DNA of 64,000 bases from Caballeronia sp. BR00000012568055 (GTDB lineage: Bacteria; Pseudomonadota; Gammaproteobacteria; Burkholderiales; Burkholderiaceae), in the NCBI RefSeq assembly GCF_029439455.1, contig NZ_JAQFVG010000268.1, positions 142,825 through 206,824 of the forward strand, given 5' to 3'. Of this stretch, positions 29,226 to 39,680 are shown one piece after another. The notes beneath the pieces were generated by a model. It did not search any database, was not told the DNA's origin, and worked only from the letters and a program-made list of their open reading frames with translations. A program made the translations under genes and the position numbers. Position 1 is the stretch's first letter. Each line of letters begins with the position of its first letter.

Positions 29226-30179
29226 ATGACATCCGCTCTCGACCAGCTCAAGCAATACACCACCGTCGTCGCCGACACGGGGGATTTCCAGCAGTTCATC
29301 GAATTCAAGCCGCAGGATGCGACGACGAATCCGTCGCTGATTCTGAAGGCTGTGCAGAAGGACGACTACAAGCCGCTGCTCGAAAAGACCGTCAAGGAGC
29401 ACAAAGGCAAGCCGATGGGTCAGATCATCGATCATTTGCTGATTGCTTTCGGCACCGAAATCCTGAAGATCGTGCCGGGACGCGTGTCCACAGAAGTCGA
29501 TGCACGTTTGTCGTTCGACACCAAGGCGTCGATCGATAAAGGCCGCGAGATCATCAGGCTGTACGAGGCGGCCGGTATTGACCGCAAGCGCGTGCTGGTG
29601 AAGCTGGCATCGACGTGGGAAGGCATCCGCGCGGCGGAAGTGCTGCAGAAGGAAGGCATCCACTGCAATATGACGCTGCTGTTCTCGCTGGCGCAGGCCG
29701 TCGCCGCCGCTGAAGCGGGCGCGCAACTGATTTCGCCGTTCGTCGGCCGCATTTACGACTGGTACAAGAAGTCGGCGGGCGCGGAGTGGGATGAAGTCAA
29801 AAACGGCGGCGCGAACGATCCGGGCGTGCAGTCGGTGCGCCGCATCTACGCGTACTACAAGAAGTTCGGCTACAAGACCGAAGTGATGGGTGCGAGCTTC
29901 CGCACCGTCAGCCAGATTACCGAACTGGCGGGCTGCGATCTGCTGACCATCAGCCCGGATCTGCTGAAGAAACTGGCCGATAGCAACGACACCGTCGAGC
30001 GCAAGTTGTCGCCGGAAAGCGGCAAGAACGAGAATATCGAGAAGATCGCGGTAGACGAGCCGACCTTCCGTTTCCTCGTCAACGACGACGCGATGGCCAC
30101 CGAAAAGCTTGCCGAAGGCATCCGCGCGTTCGCGGCCGATGCCATCAAGCTGGAAAAGCTGATCGCGGCGCTTCAGTAA
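29226..30179 (+). CDS. tal: Transaldolase
   Basis: The 317-residue enzyme exchanges dihydroxyacetone units between sugar phosphates in the non-oxidative pentose phosphate pathway. Signatures are [10 protein letters not shown] near residue 31 and the Schiff-base lysine 126 in [11 protein letters not shown]. The length and pattern match TalB. The ATG at 29226 ([12 protein letters not shown]) is the conserved start; the open frame extends 10 codons earlier. A strong terminator follows, so it is probably monocistronic. Confidence 0.96.
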   Translation: MTSALDQLKQYTTVVADTGDFQQFIEFKPQDATTNPSLILKAVQKDDYKPLLEKTVKEHKGKPMGQIIDHLLIAFGTEILKIVPGRVSTEVDARLSFDTKASIDKGREIIRLYEAAGIDRKRVLVKLASTWEGIRAAEVLQKEGIHCNMTLLFSLAQAVAAAEAGAQLISPFVGRIYDWYKKSAGAEWDEVKNGGANDPGVQSVRRIYAYYKKFGYKTEVMGASFRTVSQITELAGCDLLTISPDLLKKLADSNDTVERKLSPESGKNENIEKIAVDEPTFRFLVNDDAMATEKLAEGIRAFAADAIKLEKLIAALQ

Positions 30180-30204
30180 GCTCGCCGGAAGCATTGAAAG
30201 AAAA

Positions 30205-30231
30205 CGCGCGATTCGTTCGCGCGTTTTTTTT
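30205..30231 (+). terminator. Rho-independent terminator after tal
   Basis: A CGCGCG stem (30205-30210 with 30218-30223) extended by A/T pairs and a 7-nt loop is followed by eight T residues. Confidence 0.88.
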
Positions 30232-30371
30232 CGCTCGTACAATCGGTCTTCGAAACATGCTGTTTCCGCATCATTTGACCTAAATCGACCTATTCCGAGC
30301 CGATTCAGCGCAGCCGTGCAATAGACTTCGAAGCTTTCGCGGGCGTGCCCGCATCTGCACGGTAGTCATTT

Positions 30372-30815
30372 ATGCAACTCGATACCTATCTGTTCTTCAA
30401 CGGCGACTGCGCCGACGCACTCGCGCTCTATCAGGCCGCGCTCGGTGCGCAGGTGCACACGCTGATCCGCTTTCGCGACACGCCGGACGCCGCCACTATC
30501 GCGCCCGAATGGCAGGACAAGGTGATGCACGCGAGCTTCAGCGTCGGCGCGTCGTCGATCATGGTGTCAGACGGCCAGTTCGGCCAGCCGCGCAAGGACC
30601 ACGCGGGCTTCACGCTCTCGATCGCGGCGGACGACGCCGAATCTGGCGAGCGCATGTTCACCGCGCTGTCGCAAGGCGGCGAAGTGCTGACGCCGTGGCA
30701 ATCGACATTCTTCACGGCGGGTTTCGGCATGACCAAGGATCGTTTCGGCGTGCCCTGGCTCATTAACGTGGTCAACGCCGCCGAACTCGAAGGCGAAGGC
30801 GCGCAGCCCGCCTGA
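30372..30815 (+). CDS. VOC family protein (PhnB-like)
   Basis: This 147-residue protein has the PhnB/3-demethylubiquinone-methyltransferase-like vicinal oxygen chelate pattern: the start MQLDTYLFFNGDCADALALYQ, a central MVSDG and the closing FGMTKDRFGVPWLINV. It is cytoplasmic. The catalytic role of this subfamily is mostly unknown. It stands alone between the tal terminator and the convergent FUSC gene. Confidence 0.87.
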   Translation: MQLDTYLFFNGDCADALALYQAALGAQVHTLIRFRDTPDAATIAPEWQDKVMHASFSVGASSIMVSDGQFGQPRKDHAGFTLSIAADDAESGERMFTALSQGGEVLTPWQSTFFTAGFGMTKDRFGVPWLINVVNAAELEGEGAQPA

Positions 30816-30852
30816 CGCGTTTTACGCATTTCGCGCGCATCTCACGCGCATC

Positions 30853-31938
30853 TCACACACTAAGCGGCCGCGCCCCTTCAATATTCCACTGCCGCTCGAT
30901 CTCCGCTAACCGCAAGCGCATGCGCTCGACCTGCTCCGCGAAGCGCATCGCGAGCCAGTGCATGCCTTGCGTCGCCGTATCGGCGGCTTCGGGCGGTGGA
31001 CAAGCCACTGCCGGCACGTTTCGATACAACAGCGTCACGCGGCCAAACCGCAACGCACGCGCCATTTGCAGCAATTGCTGGCGCACTTCGTACTCGCGCG
31101 GCGTGCAGGCGATGGCGTAGGTATTCTCGGCTTCCGGCATCGAATTGATCAGCATTTCCAGCGCCGCGAGAATCGAGCGATGCAGGCGCTGAATCTCTTC
31201 CAGTTGCGGGAGTGGCACGCCCGTTTCCTTCGCCACCGAATCCATCAGCGCGCGTGACTGCACGAGCCGCTGGCTCATCGCGTAGAAGCGACGCGCGGTT
31301 TCTTCGGGCAAGAGATGCTTGCCGTCGAGCAACGCACCGTAAAGCCGCGAGCACTCACGCAGATTGTCGGCGAGTCGATATCGCCAGGAAAACGTCGCGT
31401 ATTGCGGCAGCACGAAGGAAAACGCCAGCGCGATCGCAATGCCGATCAGCACGTTCGCCGTGCGCCACAAGCCCACCGAAAAAGGCAGATCGCCGTGACC
31501 GGACACGATGACCATCGTGATTGCCGTCAGCAGCGCGACGTAACCCGCCTTGCCGATCGCGTAATACGCGCAGCCGCCCGCGATGATCGACATCAGGAAA
31601 AAGAACAGCAGCTGCGAGCCGAACAGCGTCTGCACGAGGATCAGAAACAGCCCGATCAGTGCGCCGAGCATGGTGCCGAGCGCGCGTTCAGTCGCCTTCT
31701 TGCGGATATTGCCGTAGTGCTGCAAGCCGCCCACCACCACCAGCAGCGACACCGTCGCCCACACGCCATGCGGCACGTCGATACCCGTCGTGACCAGAAA
31801 CGACGTCGCCATGCCCAGCGCCACGCGCACGGCGTGGATCATGTTCGCGTGTTTGTATCGAAAGTACGGCGAAGTCAATGCGTGCAGAAGACGCCCGATG
31901 CGGCCGCGTCGCGCCAGCGAGGAAGTCGGAGAAAGCAT
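30853..31938 (-). CDS. FUSC-family inner membrane protein
   Basis: The 361-residue protein has about six membrane segments in residues ~35-190 and a cytoplasmic helical C-terminal half. This is the layout of FUSC/YccS-type or aromatic acid exporter (AaeB-like) half proteins. Signatures include GVWATVSLLVVVGG and RALGTMLGALIGLFL. It lacks the second membrane block of full-length AaeB, so it resembles compact FUSC proteins. Efflux of aromatic or organic acids is a family-based guess. Confidence 0.83.
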   Translation of the reverse strand: MLSPTSSLARRGRIGRLLHALTSPYFRYKHANMIHAVRVALGMATSFLVTTGIDVPHGVWATVSLLVVVGGLQHYGNIRKKATERALGTMLGALIGLFLILVQTLFGSQLLFFFLMSIIAGGCAYYAIGKAGYVALLTAITMVIVSGHGDLPFSVGLWRTANVLIGIAIALAFSFVLPQYATFSWRYRLADNLRECSRLYGALLDGKHLLPEETARRFYAMSQRLVQSRALMDSVAKETGVPLPQLEEIQRLHRSILAALEMLINSMPEAENTYAIACTPREYEVRQQLLQMARALRFGRVTLLYRNVPAVACPPPEAADTATQGMHWLAMRFAEQVERMRLRLAEIERQWNIEGARPLSV

Positions 31939-31978
31939 GGTTCGCCCGTATCGAATCGGTTCGATCTGTCTCGATGAA

Positions 31979-32017
31979 AAAACGCCCGCAACGGCCAGAA
32001 GCTGTTACGGGCGTTTT
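31979..32017 (-). terminator. Terminator after the mctP operon
   Basis: A 10-bp stem (AAAACGCCCG, 31979-31988; CGGGCGTTTT, 32008-32017) with a 19-nt loop lies 29 bp after the mctP stop. On the minus strand it is followed by a T run. Confidence 0.78.
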
Positions 32018-32045
32018 ACCAGCATTTCGCCGAGCGCGTCGGTTT

Positions 32046-33596
32046 TCAGCCTTCCACGATGTCGAGGTAGTCTTCGGGACGCGTGCGGTCTTCCGAGCGC
32101 TTCAGCCCGAACACGCGCACCAGCATGCTGATGACGATCGACACCACGAGGTTGATGATGAGCGCCCACACGGCCGCGTAGCCTGGAATCGCGTAGCCGA
32201 ACAGGTTGACCGTGAAGATCGAACCCTTCAGTTGCAGCGATGCCGCCATCCACGTGCCGGACGCAATGCCCACCGCCCAGCCGATCAGCAAACCGCGATG
32301 ATCGAGCACGCGCGTGTAGAGGCCGAGCACCAGCGCGGGCAGCGTCTGAATGATCCAGATGCCACCGAGCAATTGAAGCTGAATGGCATAGGTCAGCGGC
32401 AGCGCGAGAATGAACACCACCGCGCCCACCTTCACGATCAGCGACACCAGCTTGGCGACGTTGGTTTCCTGCTCCGGCGTCATCGACGTGTTGATGAACT
32501 CGCGATGTACGTTGCGCGTGTACAGATCCGCCGCCGCAATCGACATGATCGCCGCCGGCACCAGCGCGCCGATGCCAATGGCCGCGAACGCCACGCCCAC
32601 GAACCACGACGGGAAAAAGTGCAGGAACAGCGCCGGCACCGCGAAGTTCGCACCGTAGGCCTTGAAGTACGACGCGTACTCCGGCATATCCTTCACGCCC
32701 GAGGCGAGCGCCATGTAGCCGAGCAGCGCCAGCAGGCCGAGCACCAGCGAATACGCGGGCAAGAGCGCCATGTTGCGTCGAATGGTATTACCCGAATTCG
32801 ACGACAAAATCGCCGTGACCGAGTGCGGATACAGGAACAGCGCCAGCGCCGATCCCACCGCCAGCGTCGCGTAGGCGCTGTAGCCGTTCAGGCTCGCCGT
32901 GTCCGGCGCTTTGAGCAGCAGCTTGCCGCCCGGCACCGAGCCGAAGATATGCCCGAAGCCGCCGAGCTGCGCCGGAATCACGATCATCGCGGCGATGATG
33001 GTTATGTAGATCAGCACGTCCTTGACCACGGCGATCATCGCGGGGGCGCGCAGGCCGGAGGTGTACGTGTACGCGGCGAGAATCGCGAACGCGATGATCA
33101 GCGGCAGATCGCCCATCAAGCCTTGCGTCGAGAAGCCGAGCGCGCCGATCACCACTTCGATACCGACCAGTTGCAGCGCGATATACGGCATCGTCGCGAC
33201 AATCCCCGTCACGGCGATCGCCAGCGCCAGCATGCGGCTGTTGTAGCGCGCGTGCACGAAGTCGGCGGCGGTCACATAGCCGTGACGCTTCGCGATGCTC
33301 CACAACTTCGGGAACACGACGAACGCGAACGGATAGATGAGAATCGTATAAGGCAGCGCGAAAAAGCCGGTCGCGCCCGCGCCGAACACCAGCGCCGGCA
33401 CCGCGACGAAGGTATAGGCCGTGTAGAGATCGCCGCCGAGCAGGAACCACGTCACGATGGTGCCGAAGCGGCGTCCGCCGAGGCCCCATTCGTCGAGCTG
33501 GCCGAGATCGCCCTTGCGCCAGTGCGCGGCGACGAAGCCGAGAATCGTCACGCCGACGAAGAACAAAACAAAGACAAAGGTTGCGGTCGAGTTCAT
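32046..33596 (-). CDS. mctP: Sodium:solute symporter, monocarboxylate permease MctP-like
   Basis: The 516-residue protein has about 13 membrane segments of the SSS family. Signatures include GDLYTAYTFVAVPAL near the N-terminus, LFLYPHSVTAILSS and ALVPAAIMSIAAADLYTRN. It most resembles MctP-type permeases that take up pyruvate, lactate or alanine. It is paired with an upstream DUF3311 gene by a 4-bp overlap, the arrangement usual for MctP. A terminator follows. Confidence 0.9.
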   Translation of the reverse strand: MNSTATFVFVLFFVGVTILGFVAAHWRKGDLGQLDEWGLGGRRFGTIVTWFLLGGDLYTAYTFVAVPALVFGAGATGFFALPYTILIYPFAFVVFPKLWSIAKRHGYVTAADFVHARYNSRMLALAIAVTGIVATMPYIALQLVGIEVVIGALGFSTQGLMGDLPLIIAFAILAAYTYTSGLRAPAMIAVVKDVLIYITIIAAMIVIPAQLGGFGHIFGSVPGGKLLLKAPDTASLNGYSAYATLAVGSALALFLYPHSVTAILSSNSGNTIRRNMALLPAYSLVLGLLALLGYMALASGVKDMPEYASYFKAYGANFAVPALFLHFFPSWFVGVAFAAIGIGALVPAAIMSIAAADLYTRNVHREFINTSMTPEQETNVAKLVSLIVKVGAVVFILALPLTYAIQLQLLGGIWIIQTLPALVLGLYTRVLDHRGLLIGWAVGIASGTWMAASLQLKGSIFTVNLFGYAIPGYAAVWALIINLVVSIVISMLVRVFGLKRSEDRTRPEDYLDIVEG

Positions 33597-33832
33597 CGCG
33601 CGCCTCCGCGAGAAGAAGGCAACGCTTTCGTCTTTTTATAGACGACCGCGGTGATGACCGCGCTGATCAACACCCACAGAAGCTGATACCAGTAGAAAAA
33701 CGGAAAGCCCCACAAAACGGGCTCGATCTTGTTGTAAAACGGCACCCACACCACGCCAATCCACGGCAGGATCAACAGCCAAAGCCAGGCCTTGTTGCGC
33801 GGTTGTCCGGTGCGGCTCATATCTTGAGCCAT
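33593..33832 (-). CDS. DUF3311 small membrane protein, symporter partner
   Basis: The 79-residue protein has two membrane segments, with PWIGVVWVPFYNKIEP and FPFFYWYQLLWV typical of DUF3311. It is the usual companion of MctP-like symporters and is probably an accessory subunit, as with other small SSS partners. The ATG at 33832 is supported by AGGAGAG about 7 nt upstream; 19 earlier codons are open but unlikely. It overlaps mctP by 4 bp. Confidence 0.88.
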   Translation of the reverse strand: MAQDMSRTGQPRNKAWLWLLILPWIGVVWVPFYNKIEPVLWGFPFFYWYQLLWVLISAVITAVVYKKTKALPSSRGGAR

Positions 33833-34000
33833 GAACGGTCTCTCCTCTTGTTTTGAGCATTCGCCTTCTATCCGCTCGATGAGAAACATCGCCGCTGAAA
33901 GCGCCCCGAAATAACAGAGGGAGTATATGGACCGTCACAATTCGATCAAACAAGGGGAATCCCGACCATTCCGCTGATGTGAATGATCGGGACACTGCAC

Positions 34001-34885
34001 TTAAATGGTGAAACTTCCGTCGAGCGGTACGCCCGCGCTCTCGGCAAGCCCCTTCACCCACGAACGCGCGGGCAGCTTCAACTCCGATTCGATCAGCTTC
34101 GCGCGTTGCATCAGCGCATCGAACGGGATGTCGATGGCGGGACCGGCGAACGCCAGCGCGATGCGATTGCCATCGTGCACTTCCGGCAGCGCGATCACGC
34201 GGCGATCGAAGGCTTCGTTCAGATGGCGCATATTGCGCACGAAGCTCGGGTGATCGCCGAACAGGTTGATGGTGACCACGCCCGCGTCCGGCGTCAGACA
34301 CGCCCGGCACGCGCGATAGAACGACACGCTGTCTAGCACGGGACCGCGCGCCGTGGCATCGTAAATATCGATCTGCAAGGCGCCGACGGTGCCGTGGTTA
34401 CTGCGGTCGTTGACGAACTCCCAGGCATCGCGTTCGGTGACGGTGAGGCGGGCGTCGTCGTAGGGCAATTCGAACATCGCGCGCGCTGCGATTACAACAG
34501 CCGGATTCAATTCGACCGCTTCGACCTTCGCGCGCTTCAGAAAGCGATAGCAGAACTTCGTCAGCGCCGCCGAGCCGAGACCCAGTTGCACGATGCGCTC
34601 GGGCGTCTCCAGAAACAGCAGCCAGGCCATCATCTGCTGCGCGTATTCCAATTCGATGTGATCGGGCTTGCGGATACGCATGGCACCCTGAATCCACTCG
34701 GTGCCGAAGTGCAGGTAGCGCACGCCACCCTCTTCCGAGAACGTCACGGGCGCGAAACGCGGCTTGCGCGGCGCTTCGATGCGCGGGGCGTTATCGAGAT
34801 CGTCTTCGTCGTCGCGCTTGTTGCTGCCTTTCTTGCGGCTAAATGCACGTGCTTCCGCGGACGCGCGCTTGATCAGTTTCGTCAT
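34001..34885 (-). CDS. Spermidine synthase-like methyltransferase-fold protein
   Basis: The 294-residue protein has a charged N-terminus (~residues 1-40) followed by a Rossmann-like core with VQLGLGSAALTKFCYR and VEAVELNPAVV. These match the spermine/spermidine synthase superfamily. The catalytic Asp of true aminopropyltransferases is not obvious: the later strand reads ALQIDIYDATARG. It may be a related enzyme of unknown substrate rather than SpeE. It is alone on its strand, upstream of the toxin-antitoxin operon. Confidence 0.78.
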   Translation of the reverse strand: MTKLIKRASAEARAFSRKKGSNKRDDEDDLDNAPRIEAPRKPRFAPVTFSEEGGVRYLHFGTEWIQGAMRIRKPDHIELEYAQQMMAWLLFLETPERIVQLGLGSAALTKFCYRFLKRAKVEAVELNPAVVIAARAMFELPYDDARLTVTERDAWEFVNDRSNHGTVGALQIDIYDATARGPVLDSVSFYRACRACLTPDAGVVTINLFGDHPSFVRNMRHLNEAFDRRVIALPEVHDGNRIALAFAGPAIDIPFDALMQRAKLIESELKLPARSWVKGLAESAGVPLDGSFTI

Positions 34886-34987
34886 GAGTCAGTGAGGATA
34901 TCGCGCCAGATGCGCAGTTTTTGGTCGAACGAGAGAATAGCATTGGCCGCGCTGGAGGACGGGAGGATGAGGGTGGCGTAGCCGGGT

Positions 34988-35026
34988 TTGATGTCGATCG
35001 GAACATGTACAATATAATGTACATGT
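34988..35026 (+). promoter_or_regulatory. YefM-YoeB promoter and palindromic operator
   Basis: A perfect -10 TATAAT (35013-35018) lies between two TGTACA hexamers (35006-35011 and 35018-35023) whose centres are 12 bp apart. Together they form a 9-bp-arm inverted repeat, ACATGTACA (35003-35011) and TGTACATGT (35018-35026). A weak -35 TTGATG starts at 34988 with 19-bp spacing. TGTACA boxes with this spacing match what I recall for the E. coli yefM-yoeB operator, so binding by the antitoxin-toxin complex would cover the -10. Confidence 0.8.
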
Positions 35027-35066
35027 GCTAGAGTCATGAACTTCCGTACCTCCTTTGGAGAACACG

Positions 35067-35324
35067 ATGCGAACTGTCCACTTTACTGATGCTCGAAGCA
35101 ATCTGAAAACCGTCATCGATCAGGTCGTCGAAGATGCGGATGTGACGTTGATCACGCGCCGGGATGCGCCTAACGCGGTCGTGATGTCGCAGGAGTACTA
35201 CGACAGCCTGATGGAAACCGTGCATTTGCTTCGGTCACCGGCAAACGCCGCTCACCTTGAACGTTCGATTGCTCAGTTGCGCAAAGGAAAGTTGTCTGAA
35301 CGTGCGCTGGACGAAGATCAATAA
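35067..35324 (+). CDS. yefM: Type II antitoxin, YefM (Phd/YefM family)
   Basis: The 85-residue protein begins MRTVHFTDARSNLKTVIDQV, the DNA-binding Phd/YefM N-terminal domain. It has the YefM pattern SQEYYDSLMETVHLLRSPANA, then a flexible acidic-basic tail that would wrap the toxin. GGAG 6 nt before the ATG at 35067 sets the start. The stop is 2 bp before the toxin ATG. Confidence 0.93.
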   Translation: MRTVHFTDARSNLKTVIDQVVEDADVTLITRRDAPNAVVMSQEYYDSLMETVHLLRSPANAAHLERSIAQLRKGKLSERALDEDQ

Positions 35325-35326
35325 CA

Positions 35327-35584
35327 ATGCGTCGGGTGCTATTTACCGCAGAAGCGTGGGATGACTATGTCTTCTGGCAATCTCAAGATCGAAAGACCCT
35401 CAAGCGCATCAATCAACTTATCAAGGATACGCAGCGCAGTCCATTCGAAGGAATCGGCAAACCAGAGCCACTCAAGGCGAATTTGTCTGGTTTCTGGTCA
35501 CGTCGCATCGATGACGCAAACCGGCTGGTCTACGAAGCCGACGAAAAGCAGATCAACATCGTGGCTTGTCGCTACCACTATTGA
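35327..35584 (+). CDS. yoeB: Type II toxin YoeB (ribosome-dependent mRNA endonuclease)
   Basis: The 85-residue toxin has the YoeB/RelE fold. Residues equivalent to the E. coli active site, shifted by one, are present: Glu 47 (GKPEPLK), Arg 66 (DDANRLVY), His 84 and Tyr 85 at the extreme C-terminus (CRYHY). It should therefore be active and cleave mRNA in the ribosomal A site. It lies 2 bp after yefM. Its last 7 bp overlap the convergent glycosylase gene. Confidence 0.94.
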   Translation: MRRVLFTAEAWDDYVFWQSQDRKTLKRINQLIKDTQRSPFEGIGKPEPLKANLSGFWSRRIDDANRLVYEADEKQINIVACRYHY

Positions 35585-36075
35585 TTCTGCATCGGACGTA
35601 ATGCGGCCCAAGCCGTCAGCTTGTCGGTATATGGCATTGCCGCATACGCCGCACTGCTCGACGGCAATCGCACGGTCCGATACAGCCGGGCAAGATCGCC
35701 AAGCGCCTTCTCGCCGATCTTTGCCGCCGTTCCGCCATTGAACGCGATCGTATGAAGCTGCGGAAAACCGCTCACCAAAGCGTGAAGGTCGTTGGCCGAA
35801 TGATTTCGAATCGCGCTGTCCAGACTGCCTTGACGCTGCGCCTCAGCAATGACATCCCATAAACCTATGCCATTCGCGACCAGCCTCTTCAGCCGATCCT
35901 CATAAGCCATTTCATGCAGCGGCTCGTCAATCGCCGCGCCGACCAGCCGCCAGAACTGGTTACGCGGATGCGCGTAATACTGCGTCACCGCCAGCGATGC
36001 CACGCCGGGAAAGCTGCCGAGAATGAGCGTATGCGTATCTACATCGCCAACAGGAGCGAAACCTTCGAGCTTCAT
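35578..36075 (-). CDS. DNA-deoxyinosine glycosylase (UDG superfamily)
   Basis: The 165-residue protein matches the hypoxanthine-DNA glycosylase (family 6 UDG) pattern. It starts with [12 protein letters not shown], followed by [15 protein letters not shown] and the later LPSSSAAYA. These enzymes remove deaminated bases, mainly hypoxanthine. The 4-bp overlap with ubiC upstream indicates coupled translation. The 3' end overlaps the stop of the yoeB toxin gene by 7 bp. Confidence 0.88.
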   Translation of the reverse strand: MKLEGFAPVGDVDTHTLILGSFPGVASLAVTQYYAHPRNQFWRLVGAAIDEPLHEMAYEDRLKRLVANGIGLWDVIAEAQRQGSLDSAIRNHSANDLHALVSGFPQLHTIAFNGGTAAKIGEKALGDLARLYRTVRLPSSSAAYAAMPYTDKLTAWAALRPMQNQ

Positions 36076-36689
36076 TTCGCCTCGCCGCGCACGACGCGCT
36101 TCGCATGCGAACTCAGATGCTCATACGCCCGCGCATGATCGCGCCGACGCGGGCTGCGCGATTCATCGAGCCGGGTCCATAGCGCATCGAGCATACATTC
36201 GGTGACCATCAGCGGTGCGCCGTGACGCTCGAACACCGAACGCCGCGCGACCAGCGTATTACGCGTATCGGTCAGCCGATGCAGCGGATGCCGTGCCGTA
36301 ATCCTGCGATTCACCAGCATCGAACGCGATACGCTGCTGTCGCTATAGAGCAATTCGGCAAGCGGACGCGTTCGCAGACGGCGTATCGATTGCCATACTC
36401 CGATGCTGTGTTCCAGCGCGACGATGCTGTGCGCGACGACCATCGGCACGCCGTCCACTTTCAACGCGACTTCGCGCGTCCACATCGGCGTGCGCGGGGT
36501 CGCGCGGAGCGCTGCGTATTCGTCACGCCAGGCTGTATCGACGGCTTCGCGTGTCACATCGACCGTCACCGCGCCGAGCGTGCGCAGATGCGCAGTCAAT
36601 GAACCGCCGCGCGTGAGCCAGTCTTTTTGGGTATCGGTAAGCGAAGGAGGCGGCGTAATGCGCCAGTGAGAATCGGTAGGCGTGAGCAT
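36072..36689 (-). CDS. ubiC: Chorismate--pyruvate lyase
   Basis: This 205-residue enzyme converts chorismate to 4-hydroxybenzoate, the first step of ubiquinone synthesis. It has the UbiC features [11 protein letters not shown] near residue 27, [15 protein letters not shown] and [11 protein letters not shown]. It overlaps the glycosylase gene by 4 bp. No ubiA follows, unlike in E. coli. Confidence 0.9.
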   Translation of the reverse strand: MLTPTDSHWRITPPPSLTDTQKDWLTRGGSLTAHLRTLGAVTVDVTREAVDTAWRDEYAALRATPRTPMWTREVALKVDGVPMVVAHSIVALEHSIGVWQSIRRLRTRPLAELLYSDSSVSRSMLVNRRITARHPLHRLTDTRNTLVARRSVFERHGAPLMVTECMLDALWTRLDESRSPRRRDHARAYEHLSSHAKRVVRGEAK

Positions 36690-36822
36690 CGGGCGATTAT
36701 AAAACCGTGCGCTTTCGGTAACGATTCGGAGTTTTCGTGTGGACTCACATGTGCGCTCTAGCTATACGTAAGTCACGCGACGACATCCGGCGACGCGCGA
36801 CCACACACTCAGAGGTTCGAAC

Positions 36823-37086
36823 ATGGCAGATAGCATCAACAAAAAACAGTCGTCAAAAGCGATGACTGCGCTTGCCGAGAAAACCATCCACGATCCGCAC
36901 GCTTCGAAAATCGCAAAGAGCCTCGCCGGTTCTGTGATCTCGCAGCGAAACACCACGAAGCAGACCGGCGTGGAAATGGAAACCAAGGCGGCAAAGGTGC
37001 TGAAAAGCAACAAGTATGCAGAGGAGACGCGCGAGTTGGCTGGCTCGGTGGTAGCTCAGGCAAACAAGAATCGCAAAGGCAAATAA
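36823..37086 (+). CDS. Small basic hypothetical protein (87 aa)
   Basis: The 87-residue protein is rich in Lys, Ala, Ser and Thr (MADSINKKQSSKAMTALAEK...), with no membrane segment or cysteine. It looks helical and soluble. AGAGG 7 nt before the ATG and a very strong terminator one base after the stop argue that it is a real, well-expressed monocistronic gene. I do not know its function; similar short Lys/Ala proteins appear in related Burkholderiaceae. Confidence 0.8.
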   Translation: MADSINKKQSSKAMTALAEKTIHDPHASKIAKSLAGSVISQRNTTKQTGVEMETKAAKVLKSNKYAEETRELAGSVVAQANKNRKGK

Positions 37087-37120
37087 AAAACGCGCCGCCG
37101 GTTCCCCGGCGGCGCGTTTT
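37087..37120. terminator. Strong bidirectional terminator between the 87-aa gene and htpG
   Basis: A perfect 15-bp stem (37087-37101 with 37106-37120) contains a CGCGCCGCCGG core and a TTCC loop, with A runs on one side and T runs on the other. It can end both converging transcripts. Confidence 0.92.
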
Positions 37121-37136
37121 CTTTATCGCTCAGAGC

Positions 37137-39038
<1,902 letters not shown>

Positions 39039-39094
39039 GTCGGTTCCTCTTTTCGATTGCGTGTTTTTATGGCCTGCGTTGGCCGATTCGTGCG

Positions 39095-39122
39095 ATGTAT
39101 GGGCGCAGTGCGCGATTTCAAG
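39095..39122 (-). promoter_or_regulatory. Sigma-32 (heat-shock) promoter of htpG
   Basis: On the minus strand, CTTGAAA (39122-39116) is followed after 12 bp by CCCATACAT (39103-39095). This matches the RpoH consensus CTTGAAA-N(11-15)-CCCATnT. The transcript would start near 39088, giving a ~50-nt htpG leader. The same DNA lies just upstream of the divergent gene at 39147. Confidence 0.82.
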
Positions 39123-39146
39123 AGCGTTTCCCGTACGATAAACGCC

Positions 39147-39680
39147 ATGCCGACTAAACGCCCGCTCACCTCAGACGAAATCGCCCTCGCCCGCCTCGTT
39201 TTCGCCGATGCCATCGACTATTCGAGCGTGCGCGTGCACGCGCGCGGCTATTTGCCGTTCGGTCTGCAACCCTCGCATATCGCGATGGCGCCCAACGGCA
39301 GCCTCTATTTTCCACGCGCCTGTTTTCAGGACGATTTCTCCGCCTGCGACCTCAGGCAGCGCATGTGGTTCATCCACGAAATGACGCATGTGTGGCAGTT
39401 TCAGCTTGGCTATCCGGTGCGGCTGCGCGGCGCGATTCGCATCGGTTTGAGTTACGGCTATGCGCTCGGCGCTGGCCGGAAGCTGGCCGACTACAACATG
39501 GAAGCGCAAGGCAATCTGCTCGCCGATTGGTTCGCGCTGCGCTTCTGCAATGGGCAACACGCGCTGTACGAAACTCGTTATCGGTCGATGCCAGACGCGC
39601 TCGCGCTGTACGAAAACGTGCTTGCGGAGTTCATCGCGTCGCCATCGTCGAAACGAAACTTACCGCGACGCGCGCGCTAA
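39147..39680 (+). CDS. Putative zincin metallopeptidase-like protein (HEMTH motif)
   Basis: The 177-residue protein carries HEMTH (residues 77-81), a classic HExxH zinc-binding motif, in [14 protein letters not shown]. The N-terminus [25 protein letters not shown] resembles proteins annotated as Vgr/Rhs-related or DUF4157-like in Burkholderia. No signal peptide is present, and no type VI or Rhs genes are near. The ATG at 39147 is chosen by the conserved N-terminus. It overlaps the end of the convergent mocR gene by 21 bp. Activity is inferred only from the motif. Confidence 0.72.
   Translation: MPTKRPLTSDEIALARLVFADAIDYSSVRVHARGYLPFGLQPSHIAMAPNGSLYFPRACFQDDFSACDLRQRMWFIHEMTHVWQFQLGYPVRLRGAIRIGLSYGYALGAGRKLADYNMEAQGNLLADWFALRFCNGQHALYETRYRSMPDALALYENVLAEFIASPSSKRNLPRRAR

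Noticed and set aside
31878..33641. 587-codon plus-strand frame opposite mctP and its flanks
   Set aside because: Arg/His/Gln-rich with no domain pattern; it is the mirror of a membrane transporter gene.
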